A stretch of 32,774 nt of DNA from Ruminococcus flavefaciens (GCA_002371825.1 DFHF01000024.1:1641-34414); one strand, 5' to 3'; positions 1 to 8,409 are shown, numbered from the stretch's first letter. The notes: a model not told the origin generated them from the sequence alone. A program made the numbers and translations.

Positions 1-840
1 ACCATGAGAACCTTCCATACCGGAGGCGTTGCTTCTGCCGACGCTGAAGATATCACACAGGGTCTTCCCCGTGTTGAGGAACTCTTCGAGAGCCGCCGTC
101 CTAAGGGCGCAGCTATCCTCTCACGCATTTCCGGTACTATCCACATCGAAGAAGTCAAGACTACAAGAAATATCATCGTTACCAATAATGAGACAAGCGA
201 ATCCGAGAGCTATATGATCCCATACAACCTCAAGATCAGAGTTCAGGAAGGCGAATCCATCGAAAAGGGTACTCGTCTCACTGAAGGTAACATCTATCCT
301 ACTGATATCCTCAATATCCTCGGCGCACAGGCTGTCCGCAACTACATTATCAATGAAGTTCAGAAGGTTTACCGCTTACAGGGTGTTGATATCAACGATA
401 AGCATATCGAGGTCATCGTTCGTCAGATGCTCCGCAAGATCAAGGTCGAGGAGACCGGCAGCAGCTATCTGCTCCCCGGAACTCTTGTTGACCGCAAGGA
501 GATCGATGCTATCAATGAGGACATCCAGGCTCGTATCGATGCCGGTGAGATCGATCTCCAGCTCGTTCAGACAAGTCCTGTCCTCCAGGGTATCACAAAG
601 GCTTCCTCTAACTCCGACAGCTTCATGTCAGCAGCTTCATTCCAGGAGACTACAAAGGCTCTTACAGATGCTGCTATCAGAGGCAAGAGCGATAAGCTCC
701 TCGGACTTAAGGAAAACGTTATTATCGGTAAGCTCATCCCTGCCGGTACCGGTATGGAGTGCTATCAGAAGGTCGAGGTCGTTAAGAACGAGGCTTACGC
801 TGAGCATAACGCTTCACCTATTGCAAATCCTATCGTATGA
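1..840 (+). CDS. rpoC: DNA-directed RNA polymerase subunit beta', C-terminal part (5' end outside window)
   Basis: This is the last 279 codons of the beta' subunit of RNA polymerase. The reading frame is open from base 1, so the gene begins outside the window, and the ATG at 4 is an internal methionine. The segment GGVASADAEDITQGLPRVEE followed by LFESRRPKG is the conserved C-terminal region of beta' near the trigger-loop and jaw end. The rest (RISGTI, IPAGTGM) follows the family pattern to the natural C-terminus. A strong terminator lies four bases after the stop codon, so rpoC ends its transcription unit here. Nothing looks damaged. The identification rests on recognisable family motifs and is secure. 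Confidence 0.97.
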   Translation, partial: TMRTFHTGGVASADAEDITQGLPRVEELFESRRPKGAAILSRISGTIHIEEVKTTRNIIVTNNETSESESYMIPYNLKIRVQEGESIEKGTRLTEGNIYPTDILNILGAQAVRNYIINEVQKVYRLQGVDINDKHIEVIVRQMLRKIKVEETGSSYLLPGTLVDRKEIDAINEDIQARIDAGEIDLQLVQTSPVLQGITKASSNSDSFMSAASFQETTKALTDAAIRGKSDKLLGLKENVIIGKLIPAGTGMECYQKVEVVKNEAYAEHNASPIANPIV

Positions 841-843
841 TTG

Positions 844-873
844 AAAAGCTCCCTCAATTGAGGGAGCTTTTTT
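844..873 (+). terminator. Rho-independent terminator of rpoC
   Basis: Perfect stem with arms AAAGCTCCCTCA and TGAGGGAGCTTT around a short ATT-centred loop, followed by a run of T. It begins four bases after the rpoC stop codon. Confidence 0.93.
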
Positions 874-920
874 GCCGATAAGTCCAGATATTACACGGGC
901 GCCCAATGGGCGCCATACAA
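865..920. repeat. Palindromic intergenic repeat, copy A
   Basis: The core is a hairpin GGCGCCC-AAT-GGGCGCC at 898-914, preceded by AGCTTTTTTGCCGATAAG and TTACACG and followed by TACAA. The upstream block is shared with copy B (973-1032). The TACAATT(T)GGCT tail is shared with copy C (20913-20953). It overlaps the T-run of the rpoC terminator. Palindromic units reading GTAGGGGCG...CGCCCG are common in clostridial intergenic regions, and this appears to be one of that type. Confidence 0.8.
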
Positions 921-972
921 TTGGCTGTTACTCTTAGATTTTTGGCGGATGCTGCTTTCAGAGTTCCGAAAC

Positions 973-1032
973 AGCTTTTTTGCCGATAAGGCCATATATT
1001 ATTACACGGGCGCCCAATGGGCGCCCCTACAA
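973..1032. repeat. Palindromic intergenic repeat, copy B
   Basis: Second copy about 108 bp downstream of copy A and in the same orientation. It holds a complete 8-bp stem GGGCGCCC-AAT-GGGCGCCC (1008-1026), preceded by AGCTTTTTTGCCGATAAG and followed by CCTACAA. Its end abuts the terminator of the minus-strand SGNH gene. The region 841-1090 holds no gene, only the rpoC terminator, these two copies and the facing terminator. Confidence 0.82.
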
Positions 1033-1062
1033 AAAATACCGGATCTGTTTTTCAGACCCGGT
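1031..1062 (-). terminator. Rho-independent terminator of the SGNH-dockerin gene
   Basis: Read on the minus strand, the arms ACCGGGTCTG and CAGATCCGGT enclose an A-rich loop and are followed by ATTTTTT. The hairpin lies about 30 bp after the stop codon of the minus-strand gene. Confidence 0.87.
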
Positions 1063-1090
1063 AATTGTTTTTTCTGTTAACAGCCGCTTT

Positions 1091-2470
1091 TTATGCCTTG
1101 CTCTGAGATGCTATCTGGGCGATAAGATCATCAAATGAACCCTCATAGCCAGAGCTGCACATAGCAAAGTATCTCAGGATATTTGTCGCATCAGAACCGT
1201 CTACAGTGCCGTCACTGTTGGTATCAGCACAGTCATTCTGTATTCCTGAAAGTGTGGTCTTGAAGCCGCCGCTGAGCTTTCCGAATTCCCTGAGCACCAT
1301 TGTAGCATCGCTTCCGTCTATAACTCCGTTGAAATCAACGTCGCCGTTCAGGATATTTCCGGCAACTCTCTTATAGGTATCAGTTGCAAGCAGAGGATAC
1401 TTCACACCATTCTTATAGGGCTCCATTGTCAGGAATACCCGTGTAAGAAGGCCGTTATCCGCATGGAGATCACCTATCTTTTCAAGCAGTGTTGCAGCTA
1501 TTGCAAGGTGTCCCTTCTGATTTGGGTGAAAGTCCTTCTCATTTCCCTCAGCCTGGATATCTGTAAGGAGATAAGCATATCCCGGATTTGCATCATTCTG
1601 CTTCTCATTGTCAGGGACAGATGTGAACTGATAGTATACATCAGCAACCTCGATATCGTCTACCTCGTTGAGATCGTCCCTGAAGGTATCAAGTATATCC
1701 TTGAAGTTCTTTCTGATAATTGCAAGAACATCTGCATACTGGCTGTCCTCGCCGTATTCGCTTGCAAGGTACTCCGGATCGATCTGGATAGGCTGATAAA
1801 CGGTCTGAACAAGGATCCTTGCATCAGGATTCATCTCTCTGAGTTCCTTTACAGCTGTATCGATATTGGGCATTATTGAATTCTCAATGTAGCCCTCATA
1901 TTTGCTGTTGCTTACCCTGAGGTTGGATGCGATATTCTTTATGAGACTTGTAAGCTCCATAGCAGCAGTGATACTGCCCTGAGCATACTCCATAAGTCCG
2001 CCCTCTCCCTTGAGATTGACCATAACGAGAAGGTCACTTATATCCGGATCCTCCGGGATGTTATCTTCTGTAAAGCCCTTGTTGAGCAGTCCCTTCTTGG
2101 CAGCAAAATCAAGCACCTTCTTTGAGGCATAGTGCATAAGATCATTTCCGCCTATGGATACGATGATGTAGTCAGAATCGGCTACAGCCTTTTTCTGGTC
2201 TGCATCAAGGGAATCAAGCTTTGCAAGCAGATCCTTGGTAGTATCACCGGAATGTGCATAATTCTCAACGTTGCAGCCGAGATAGTCACCTATGATCTGA
2301 CCGTAATTGTACTCGGTTTCCTTGTCAAGACCGTATCCTGCTGCGATACTGTCTCCGAATATAACAACACCTCCGCCGGCATTTGCTCCGTCCTCGGCAA
2401 CTGCCGGTGGAACAACAAGTGCAGATGCACCCATTACTGCTGACAGAAGAAGCGATATAACTCTTTTCAT
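1091..2470 (-). CDS. Secreted SGNH/GDSL hydrolase with C-terminal dockerin
   Basis: Predicted secreted esterase/lipase-type hydrolase of 459 residues that can attach to a cellulosome. Residues 1-25 form a signal peptide with an AVA cleavage site. The SGNH blocks are visible: GDS with nucleophile Ser41 (39-41), the Gly of block II in HSGDTT (73-78), GGND with Asn109 (107-110), and Asp313/His315 in KDFHPN. The acid-His spacing is DxH, one shorter than the usual DxxH. A dockerin fills about 376-440 with two calcium loops, GDVDFNGVIDGSDAT and ADTNSDGTVDGSDAT. Substrate cannot be deduced; acetyl- or feruloyl-type carbohydrate esterases are known among cellulosomal SGNH proteins. It is transcribed alone from a consensus promoter at 2511-2539. 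Family and dockerin are secure; enzyme specificity is open. Confidence 0.93.
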   Translation of the reverse strand: MKRVISLLLSAVMGASALVVPPAVAEDGANAGGGVVIFGDSIAAGYGLDKETEYNYGQIIGDYLGCNVENYAHSGDTTKDLLAKLDSLDADQKKAVADSDYIIVSIGGNDLMHYASKKVLDFAAKKGLLNKGFTEDNIPEDPDISDLLVMVNLKGEGGLMEYAQGSITAAMELTSLIKNIASNLRVSNSKYEGYIENSIMPNIDTAVKELREMNPDARILVQTVYQPIQIDPEYLASEYGEDSQYADVLAIIRKNFKDILDTFRDDLNEVDDIEVADVYYQFTSVPDNEKQNDANPGYAYLLTDIQAEGNEKDFHPNQKGHLAIAATLLEKIGDLHADNGLLTRVFLTMEPYKNGVKYPLLATDTYKRVAGNILNGDVDFNGVIDGSDATMVLREFGKLSGGFKTTLSGIQNDCADTNSDGTVDGSDATNILRYFAMCSSGYEGSFDDLIAQIASQSKA

Positions 2471-2510
2471 CTCTTATCCTCCATTTTTCAGAGTATTTTC
2501 ATATATGCTG

Positions 2511-2539
2511 ATTATATAACATTTTGCCCTCATTGTCAA
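2511..2539 (-). promoter_or_regulatory. Sigma-A promoter of the SGNH-dockerin gene
   Basis: On the minus strand TTGACA (2539-2534), a 17-bp spacer, and TATAAT (2516-2511): both hexamers match consensus. The expected start near 2504 gives a leader of about 34 nt with an AGGA ribosome site before ATG 2470. Confidence 0.88.
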
Positions 2540-2657
2540 TAACTTAACGCCTATATATATTGGAAAAACCGAATTTTTCGCCTTTTTATCACATTCGGAG
2601 CGCACAAAAGTTAAAAAGAAAAAATATTATACCCTCTCCATAATTGATTAAAATCTA

Positions 2658-2686
2658 TTGACAATATCCGCAAAAAAGGGTATAAT
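2658..2686 (+). promoter_or_regulatory. Consensus sigma-A promoter upstream of rny
   Basis: TTGACA (2658-2663), 17-bp spacer, TATAAT (2681-2686). Transcription would begin near 2693, about 300 nt before the rny start codon. Confidence 0.87.
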
Positions 2687-2692
2687 AATTAT

Positions 2693-2994
2693 GTTGTATT
2701 TATTTGCATAATATTACTATGGCAGTATATGCAGCTTTGTTTTACATCATTATCAGGAGCACAGCGTAAATATATATAAGCGGCTCTGTTATAAATATGA
2801 TAACTGAAACAAATTATGGGCAGGAATAGCTTCCCGTCCTCTATGTTTTGCGGGTCAGTCCGAAAAAGGACGGCTCTTCATCAATATATTTAAAAATGAA
2901 TAAAATAATGCGGCATTTACCGCCTTTAAGTAATAATTAAAACTATGATACAAACCTATTATCATTATTTTACGAAAAGGAGGTAATGCACTGT
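2693..2994 (+). promoter_or_regulatory. Long untranslated leader of rny with possible RNA structure
   Basis: About 300 nt between the predicted start of transcription and rny carries no convincing gene. The best structure is a long-range pairing of CCGTCCT (2834-2840) with AGGACGG (2867-2873), which encloses a short CGGG/TCCG element. There is no T-run behind it, so it is not a terminator. The segment 2880-2970 is AT-rich and looks unstructured, ending in an AAGGAGGT ribosome site at 2977-2984. No riboswitch or other RNA family was recognised. A separate small RNA starting at 2693 is possible. The rest of 2471-2994 holds only the divergent promoters. Confidence 0.5.
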
Positions 2995-4572
2995 ATGGAT
3001 CCGATAATCGCTATTGTCCTTATCGTTGCTGCCCTTGCAGCAGGTATCGGCGTGGGATATGCCCTGTTCTACAAAAAAGGCGTTGAAGCCGGCGTTGAAA
3101 AACGTAAGCACGACGCAGAGGCAATTGTAGGCTCTGCTGAACAGCAGGCTGAGCGTATCATCGAGGACGCCGAAAAAGACGCTGATAATAAAAGGAAAAG
3201 CGCCCTGATCGAAGCAAAGGACGAGATACATAAGCTCCGCACTGAGGCGGATAAGGAAATAAAGGATCGCAGAGCAGAGCTGTCACGTCAGGAAAGACGT
3301 ATGCAGCAGAAGGAAGAGAATCTCGATAAGAAAACCGATAACCTCGAAAAGAAAGAGGATATCCTCAACCAGAAGATCAAATCTGCCGACGAAAAACTCA
3401 AAGAAGCAGAAACTATAAAGAAGGGTCAGCTGGACGTACTCGAAAGGATCTCTGAATTCACCAAGGATCAGGCAAAAGAATACATTATTTCTAAGCTCGA
3501 GGAAGACCTCGTTCACGAAAAAGCCGTTAAGGTCGCTGCCTATGAACAGCAGATCAAGGATGAATGTCAGGAAAAGGCAAGAAGCTATATCTCCCTCGCT
3601 ATCGCCAAGGTAGCCGCAGATCAGGTTTCAGAAGCCGCTGTTTCTGTTGTTCCCCTCCCTAACGACGAGATGAAAGGCCGTATCATCGGCCGTGAGGGTC
3701 GTAATATCCGTACCCTCGAAACCCTTACAGGAGTCGATCTCATCATCGACGATACTCCTGAGGCTATCACACTCTCCTGCTTCGACCAGATCAGACGTGA
3801 GGTCGCAAGGATCGCCCTCGAAAAGCTCATCGCTGACGGTCGTATCCACCCCACCCGTATCGAGGAAATGGTCGATAAGGCCCGCCGTGAAGTGGAATAC
3901 CGCATCAAGCAGGAAGGTGAACGTGCTGTTATCGAAACTAACGTACACGGCATGAACCACGAGCTCATCAAGCTCATTGGACGTCTTAAGTTCCGTACAA
4001 GCTACAGACAGAATGTCCTCGATCACTCCATCGAGGTGGCTAAGCTCTGCGGAGTCCTCGCTTCTGAGCTGGGTGTTGACGCAAATATGGCAAGACGTGC
4101 AGGACTTCTCCACGATATCGGTAAGGCTCTTACCTCCGAGATCGAAGGCTCACACGTTCAGATCGGTGTTGACGTTTGTAAGAAGTACAACGAAAACCCA
4201 ATTATCATCCATGCTGTTGAGGCTCACCATAACGATGTTGAACCCAGAACAGTCATCGCCTGCATCGTTCAGGCAGCCGACGCTATCTCCGCAGCAAGAC
4301 CTGCCGCAAGAAGCGAAAATTACGAGAGCTACATCAAGCGTCTCCAGAAGCTCGAGGAGATATGTACCTCCTACGAAGGCGTCGAGAAGTGCTTTGCAGT
4401 TCAGGCAGGACGTGAAGTCAGGATCATGGTCGTTCCTGAGGTCATCAACGACGAGAAGATGGTCCTCGTGGCAAGACAGATCGCTCAGCAGATCGAAACT
4501 GAAATGGATTATCCAGGTCAGATCAAGGTCAATCTCATCCGTGAGAGCAGAGTTACTGACTACGCTAAATAA
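2995..4572 (+). CDS. rny: Ribonuclease Y
   Basis: Membrane-anchored endoribonuclease that starts mRNA decay in Firmicutes; 525 residues, the usual length. A hydrophobic N-terminal anchor (about 4-24) is followed by a long charged coiled coil (about 30-190). Next comes a KH RNA-binding domain with GRIIGREGRNIRTLE from about 228, and an HD phosphohydrolase domain with His344 (DHSIEVA) and the His373-Asp374 pair (LHDIGKA). The protein ends normally in RVTDYAK. Two ATGs compete. The one at 2986 lies only 1-2 bases from the AAGGAGGT ribosome site, while the one at 2995 is spaced about 10 bases and gives MDPIIAIVLIVAA, so 2995 is chosen. It has its own promoter and terminator and is monocistronic. 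Confidence 0.96.
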   Translation: MDPIIAIVLIVAALAAGIGVGYALFYKKGVEAGVEKRKHDAEAIVGSAEQQAERIIEDAEKDADNKRKSALIEAKDEIHKLRTEADKEIKDRRAELSRQERRMQQKEENLDKKTDNLEKKEDILNQKIKSADEKLKEAETIKKGQLDVLERISEFTKDQAKEYIISKLEEDLVHEKAVKVAAYEQQIKDECQEKARSYISLAIAKVAADQVSEAAVSVVPLPNDEMKGRIIGREGRNIRTLETLTGVDLIIDDTPEAITLSCFDQIRREVARIALEKLIADGRIHPTRIEEMVDKARREVEYRIKQEGERAVIETNVHGMNHELIKLIGRLKFRTSYRQNVLDHSIEVAKLCGVLASELGVDANMARRAGLLHDIGKALTSEIEGSHVQIGVDVCKKYNENPIIIHAVEAHHNDVEPRTVIACIVQAADAISAARPAARSENYESYIKRLQKLEEICTSYEGVEKCFAVQAGREVRIMVVPEVINDEKMVLVARQIAQQIETEMDYPGQIKVNLIRESRVTDYAK

Positions 4573-4583
4573 CCGGAAATCTT

Positions 4584-4616
4584 GCGGACGGTATTTTCTA
4601 CCGTCCGCTTTCATTT
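4584..4616 (+). terminator. Rho-independent terminator of rny
   Basis: GCGGACGGTA and TACCGTCCGC pair around TTTTC, followed by TTTCATTTT. The hairpin lies 12 bp after the rny stop. Confidence 0.88.
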
Positions 4617-4733
4617 TAGATGCACTGCGAAGAGCTCAGCAAAATCATGCCGAGCCCTCCGGAATGTATCAACGGATATTTATCATTCTTCAGGACAGAG
4701 TGATCTCTGTTCCTTTGAACTGAGGTGAATAAT

Positions 4734-6293
4734 ATGAAAAAACTGATCGCAGCTGCAATAAGCGCCACTGTCACCTTCGGCACCGCTTTCAGCTCTCTTT
4801 CAGCAAAAGCTGCGGACATCAGATTCAAGGTTCCGCAAGGGGATATCATTGGATATGTTGGTGACGTAAACGGAAGCGGCAAGGTGGATGTCGCTGACCT
4901 GCTCCTGCTCTCTTCATACATTACCGGAAGAAAACAGCTGGAGGACGATATGCGGGAACGCTCTGACCTGGACGAGGACGGCCTGGTAGACGGCTTCGAT
5001 CTTACCCTTCTCAGACAGTATCTGCTCGGGGAGATACCTCCGGATCCCATTTATTCAGAAACCGAGGAATTCCTCGAACCGCCCATATACCCGCTTTATG
5101 GTTCACTGCCGTCCCATGACGACGCTAAGCTGGCTATATTCTATGTGGACTTCCCGGACTGCAGGTACAGCTACGAGCCTTCAACTGATGAGATCGAAAG
5201 GATCGCATTCGGTGACGAGGACAGCCGCAATAAGAACTATCCCTTTGAAAGCATGAGCGCTTTCTACGAACGCTCCTCAAAGGGTATAATGGATCTCGAC
5301 GGAAAGGCCTTCAGATATACTGCAAAGCACGATAAGGTCTACTATGAGAACGATGCATGGAAAATAAAACTCATTGACGAGATAATGGCGGAAAATGACA
5401 AAAATATCGATTTCAGAAACTTCGACGGCGATAAGGACGGTGTTATCGACGCTATCCTGATCTCCGTACCTAAAGCCGCCGGTGATGAAGAATGGTGGCC
5501 CTGCGCCGGAGGCTACGGCGGCAACAATGTTACCCGCTATGACAAAAAATACCTCGGGCATATCATAACCGGAAATGCCGAGATAAACAGCCTCACTGAC
5601 TACAGATACTTCAACAGCACCTATCTTCACGAAATGGGTCACTGTATGGGACTGCCGGACTTCTACCTGTACGGCGATCAGGAGGACTTTGAAGGCCTCC
5701 ACGGCTCAGCAGGATATGCACTTATGGATGATGCTACCGCTGATTTCATAGCAGTCTCAAAGCTCCAGCTCGGCTGGTACAGATACGACCAGATCCAGAT
5801 ATACGATCCCGATAATGACAGCGACCAGACATTTACACTGACCAATGCCCAGACCAATGAGGGGAACTGCCTGATCATCCCATATAAGTACCTGGATAAC
5901 AACCTGCAGTCCGAATATATGATACTGGAATTCACCTCCCTTGATGCCAACAATAAGTACGTCAAGGACTACTACTGGTGGCGGAACCGTGGAAACGGCA
6001 TAAGAGTACTCCATGTGGATACTTCTTTGGATAACAATTTCTGGTACAGGAGCTATAACTATGCCAGCGGCAACGATGAGGAAACTGATAACAATAACGG
6101 ACGACGGTTCGTCCGGGTCATAGATGACGCTGAAAAGGATAATCTGTATCACACCGGTGCTGTTATCGACGGAAATATCTCCGGCTTCCACTGGTACGAT
6201 GACAATGGCAGACAGACCGTTGATACCGGTCTCAGGATCACTGTTGACAGTCACTCCGGCAACTCGTATATAGTCACTGTATCAAAAGTCTGA
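4734..6293 (+). CDS. Secreted M6-family metalloprotease with N-terminal dockerin
   Basis: Predicted secreted zinc protease of 519 residues. The signal peptide ends at AKA (about 27). A complete dockerin follows at about 41-100, with loops GDVNGSGKVDVADL and SDLDEDGLVDGFDL, then a short proline-rich linker. The catalytic region holds the zinc motif HEMGHCMGLPD (299-309), that is HExxHxxGxxD, with the downstream GLHGSAGYALMDD expected of M6 (immune inhibitor A-like) peptidases. The start is the ATG at 4734, six bases after GAGGTG; a GTG at 4725 lies inside that ribosome site and was rejected. It is followed after 30 bp by the membrane protein at 6324. No promoter was recognised in 4617-4733, although a small hairpin (ACAGAG/CTCTGT, 4695-4710) precedes the gene. 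A protease carrying a dockerin could process or protect cellulosomal components, but the substrate is unknown. Confidence 0.9.
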   Translation: MKKLIAAAISATVTFGTAFSSLSAKAADIRFKVPQGDIIGYVGDVNGSGKVDVADLLLLSSYITGRKQLEDDMRERSDLDEDGLVDGFDLTLLRQYLLGEIPPDPIYSETEEFLEPPIYPLYGSLPSHDDAKLAIFYVDFPDCRYSYEPSTDEIERIAFGDEDSRNKNYPFESMSAFYERSSKGIMDLDGKAFRYTAKHDKVYYENDAWKIKLIDEIMAENDKNIDFRNFDGDKDGVIDAILISVPKAAGDEEWWPCAGGYGGNNVTRYDKKYLGHIITGNAEINSLTDYRYFNSTYLHEMGHCMGLPDFYLYGDQEDFEGLHGSAGYALMDDATADFIAVSKLQLGWYRYDQIQIYDPDNDSDQTFTLTNAQTNEGNCLIIPYKYLDNNLQSEYMILEFTSLDANNKYVKDYYWWRNRGNGIRVLHVDTSLDNNFWYRSYNYASGNDEETDNNNGRRFVRVIDDAEKDNLYHTGAVIDGNISGFHWYDDNGRQTVDTGLRITVDSHSGNSYIVTVSKV

Positions 6294-6323
6294 CCAAGAA
6301 AAGAGAAAGAAAGGTTTTATATC

Positions 6324-7982
6324 ATGGCAAAATCAAAAACTCTGTTCAATACCTCGGAAAACTCCAACTTTATTCTCAATATGACCGAGGAAACCTATAC
6401 AAAGATAGCCTCCTGGGGATTGTTCGCAGCCTGCCTGACAGTGCCTCTGCTTACTATCTTTCCGGAGATCAACGACAGCCATTCCTACAATCTGTCCACG
6501 ATCGGCCTTACCATTTCAGGTGTATACTGCCTGATAACAGCTCTTATCGCTATCGTAAAAAAATATGTTAAGAAAGGTGTTCTCCTGCCGGTGCTGGCAT
6601 TTTCCTTCCTGATCGCCTGGAGTGTCATCTCTGTGCTGGATTCCTATGACAGAACTACCGGTCTTAAAGGCTATCCGCAGCGAGGTGAGGGTCTTCTCTC
6701 CACTATGTATTACTTCGGATTTTTCGTGACCGGACTTTCACTGAAACGTGATAAAGCCCTAAAAACCGTAATATACGGCATACTCGCATCAGGCTGGCTC
6801 AACTCTGTATTGGCTATGATACAGATACTCCACCCGGATCACAAGCCGTCCCATTACCGGCTTATCTCTCCCCTGTTCTATTTTGCAGCATCAGGTCTGG
6901 CTCATTCACCTATGTTTCTGGGCATACTCCTTGCGATCTGCCTTACTGCTGCGCTTACGACCGCAGTTACCTGCGACAGCAATAAGCTCAGGATATTCTG
7001 CATTGTAAGCTCTGCTCTCTTTGCATTTGTAAGTATATTCACATTCAACAGTCTTTCGGTTATCGGCATGATCTTTGCAGGTGTAGCCTGTCTCGCAGCA
7101 CTTATCATTAAGAAAGCTCCTGTACTGCGAGCTCTCATAATACTCGTTCCTGCTGCCGCAGCCGGATTATCTGTCCTGACTGTCAACCACACTATACACA
7201 GCTTCCATGAGTACAAATTCCATGACGCTATTATCCTCTGGAGCGGCGACTCCTATCAGCGTATAGGCGCAAGTGGTCTTTATGATACAAGAGTCCTTGA
7301 TATCGATGATAACTCTGCGATATACTCTCATCTCAACAAGAAGGCCTTCGATATCATGAAGGAATATCCGGCTACAGGAACAGGTCCCGAACAGCTGGTA
7401 TACCCTCAGATATATACTGTCCGCAATCCCCTTGGCGGAAAGCTGGACACTATGGAAGACATCATCACAATGAATGTCGGTGTATTCGATAAAAACTACA
7501 ATGAATACCTCTATATCGGCGCCACAAGAGGTGTCCCCTCAATGGCTGCACTTATAGTGCTCATGCTGTCAGCTCTGGGAGCCGGAGCCTTCATTATGAA
7601 AAAGCGCCGTACATCCGAGAATATCTGCCTCTTCTTCACTGCTCTCTGCGGCGGACTTGCATTTATCATTTGCTGCAGCAGTATCGCCTACGCTTCTCTG
7701 GTATGGATAGCACTGGGAGCTTCCTGTGCTGATATAGACAAGATACACGAAGCTGCAAAGACTGCTTCCGGCAAGGAAAGCAAGAAAGCTCCGGAGAAGG
7801 AAAAGAACTCAGAAAGCAAAAATCCCTCAGCTGAAAAAACTGTCAGCGAGAAAAAATCCGCCGATAACAGCAGCAAAAAAACTGCTGAGACCGGCAAAAA
7901 TCCCTCCGGAGAACCTGAGAAAAAGTCCGGAGATAAAAACAGCAAAAAAAATTCAGGAAAAAAATCCTCCAAAAAGAAATGA
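6324..7982 (+). CDS. O-antigen ligase/Wzy-like polytopic membrane protein with Lys/Ser-rich tail
   Basis: A membrane protein of 552 residues with about ten hydrophobic segments between residues 28 and 475. A large extracytoplasmic loop (about 290-405) contains EYPATGTGPEQLVYPQ and ends in NYNEYLYIGATRGVPSM. Together these resemble the periplasmic loop and (H/N)-NEYL-x(n)-G pattern of the O-antigen ligase/polymerase family, which transfers or polymerises lipid-linked glycans at the cell surface. The last ~75 residues are a low-complexity Lys/Ser/Glu tail of repeated KK, KNS and SSKK units, probably cytoplasmic. The gene follows the M6 protease by 30 bp and probably shares its transcript. It could take part in glycosylating exported proteins or in capsule assembly. 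Assignment to the family is likely, the function is inferred. Confidence 0.72.
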   Translation: MAKSKTLFNTSENSNFILNMTEETYTKIASWGLFAACLTVPLLTIFPEINDSHSYNLSTIGLTISGVYCLITALIAIVKKYVKKGVLLPVLAFSFLIAWSVISVLDSYDRTTGLKGYPQRGEGLLSTMYYFGFFVTGLSLKRDKALKTVIYGILASGWLNSVLAMIQILHPDHKPSHYRLISPLFYFAASGLAHSPMFLGILLAICLTAALTTAVTCDSNKLRIFCIVSSALFAFVSIFTFNSLSVIGMIFAGVACLAALIIKKAPVLRALIILVPAAAAGLSVLTVNHTIHSFHEYKFHDAIILWSGDSYQRIGASGLYDTRVLDIDDNSAIYSHLNKKAFDIMKEYPATGTGPEQLVYPQIYTVRNPLGGKLDTMEDIITMNVGVFDKNYNEYLYIGATRGVPSMAALIVLMLSALGAGAFIMKKRRTSENICLFFTALCGGLAFIICCSSIAYASLVWIALGASCADIDKIHEAAKTASGKESKKAPEKEKNSESKNPSAEKTVSEKKSADNSSKKTAETGKNPSGEPEKKSGDKNSKKNSGKKSSKKK

Positions 7983-7996
7983 ACACTCCGTTCAGA

Positions 7997-8028
7997 CAGG
8001 CTCTTCACAGTAATGAAGAGCCTGTTTT
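7997..8028 (+). terminator. Rho-independent terminator after the membrane-protein gene
   Basis: Eleven-base perfect stem, CAGGCTCTTCA with TGAAGAGCCTG, then TTTT. It closes the 4734-7982 operon. Confidence 0.87.
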
Positions 8029-8108
8029 GCGCCTGAATGGTACAAACAAGCTCCAAAAAGCCCTGTACATCGTCAACAAATCAGTAAGCAGCACCTAACA
8101 AAAAACTA

Positions 8109-8136
8109 TTGATTTTTTCCGGAAATATGCTAAAAT
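8109..8136 (+). promoter_or_regulatory. Promoter of the ferredoxin gene
   Basis: TTGATT (8109-8114), 16-bp spacer ending in TGC, then TAAAAT (8131-8136). The gene start lies about 50 nt downstream of the expected transcription start. Confidence 0.6.
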
Positions 8137-8191
8137 AAGATTAACAGGGCGGACGATGATCTGCCTGAGTAAATCACGGAGGTGCTTGTAA

Positions 8192-8362
8192 ATGGCATAT
8201 ATTATTTCAGATGATTGCATCAGCTGTGGTGCTTGTGCAGGTGAGTGTCCTGTAGGCGCTATTTCAGAAGGAGACGGAAAGTACGTTATCGACGCAGACG
8301 CTTGCGTAGAGTGCGGTGCTTGTGCAGGTGTATGTCCTGTTTCAGCTCCTAACGCTGAGTAA
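8192..8362 (+). CDS. 2[4Fe-4S] ferredoxin (56 residues)
   Basis: A small electron carrier of the clostridial type. Two cluster motifs, CISCGACAGECP (from Cys9) and CVECGACAGVCP (from Cys38), each fit CxxCxxCxxxCP, and the length of 56 residues is typical of this family. It would shuttle low-potential electrons between pyruvate:ferredoxin oxidoreductase, hydrogenase and Rnf-type complexes in a fermentative anaerobe. The start codon at 8192 follows GGAGGTG by seven bases. The gene is monocistronic, with a promoter before it and a strong terminator 15 bp after the stop. It is too short for many gene finders but is unambiguous. Confidence 0.96.
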   Translation: MAYIISDDCISCGACAGECPVGAISEGDGKYVIDADACVECGACAGVCPVSAPNAE

Positions 8363-8376
8363 TAAAAGTTCATCAG

Positions 8377-8409
8377 TAAGCAGCTCAACTGTGAGCTGCT
8401 TATTTTTTT
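8377..8409 (+). terminator. Rho-independent terminator of the ferredoxin gene
   Basis: TAAGCAGCTCA pairs perfectly with TGAGCTGCTTA around ACTG, followed by seven T. Confidence 0.93.

Noticed and set aside
353..844. Open frame of 163 codons inside rpoC
   Set aside because: It lies in another frame of the conserved rpoC end, is rich in Ser/Arg and has no ribosome site or family resemblance.
1463..1879. Plus-strand open frame inside the SGNH-dockerin gene
   Set aside because: Antisense shadow of a gene with a clear family, signal peptide and dockerin; no ribosome site.
3628..4614. Several minus-strand open frames opposite rny
   Set aside because: They mirror the codon bias of rny; no start signals, and rny motifs are complete in the opposite frame.
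4725..4733. GTG start for the M6 protease
   Set aside because: The GTG is part of the GAGGTG ribosome site; the ATG at 4734 gives a normal signal peptide.
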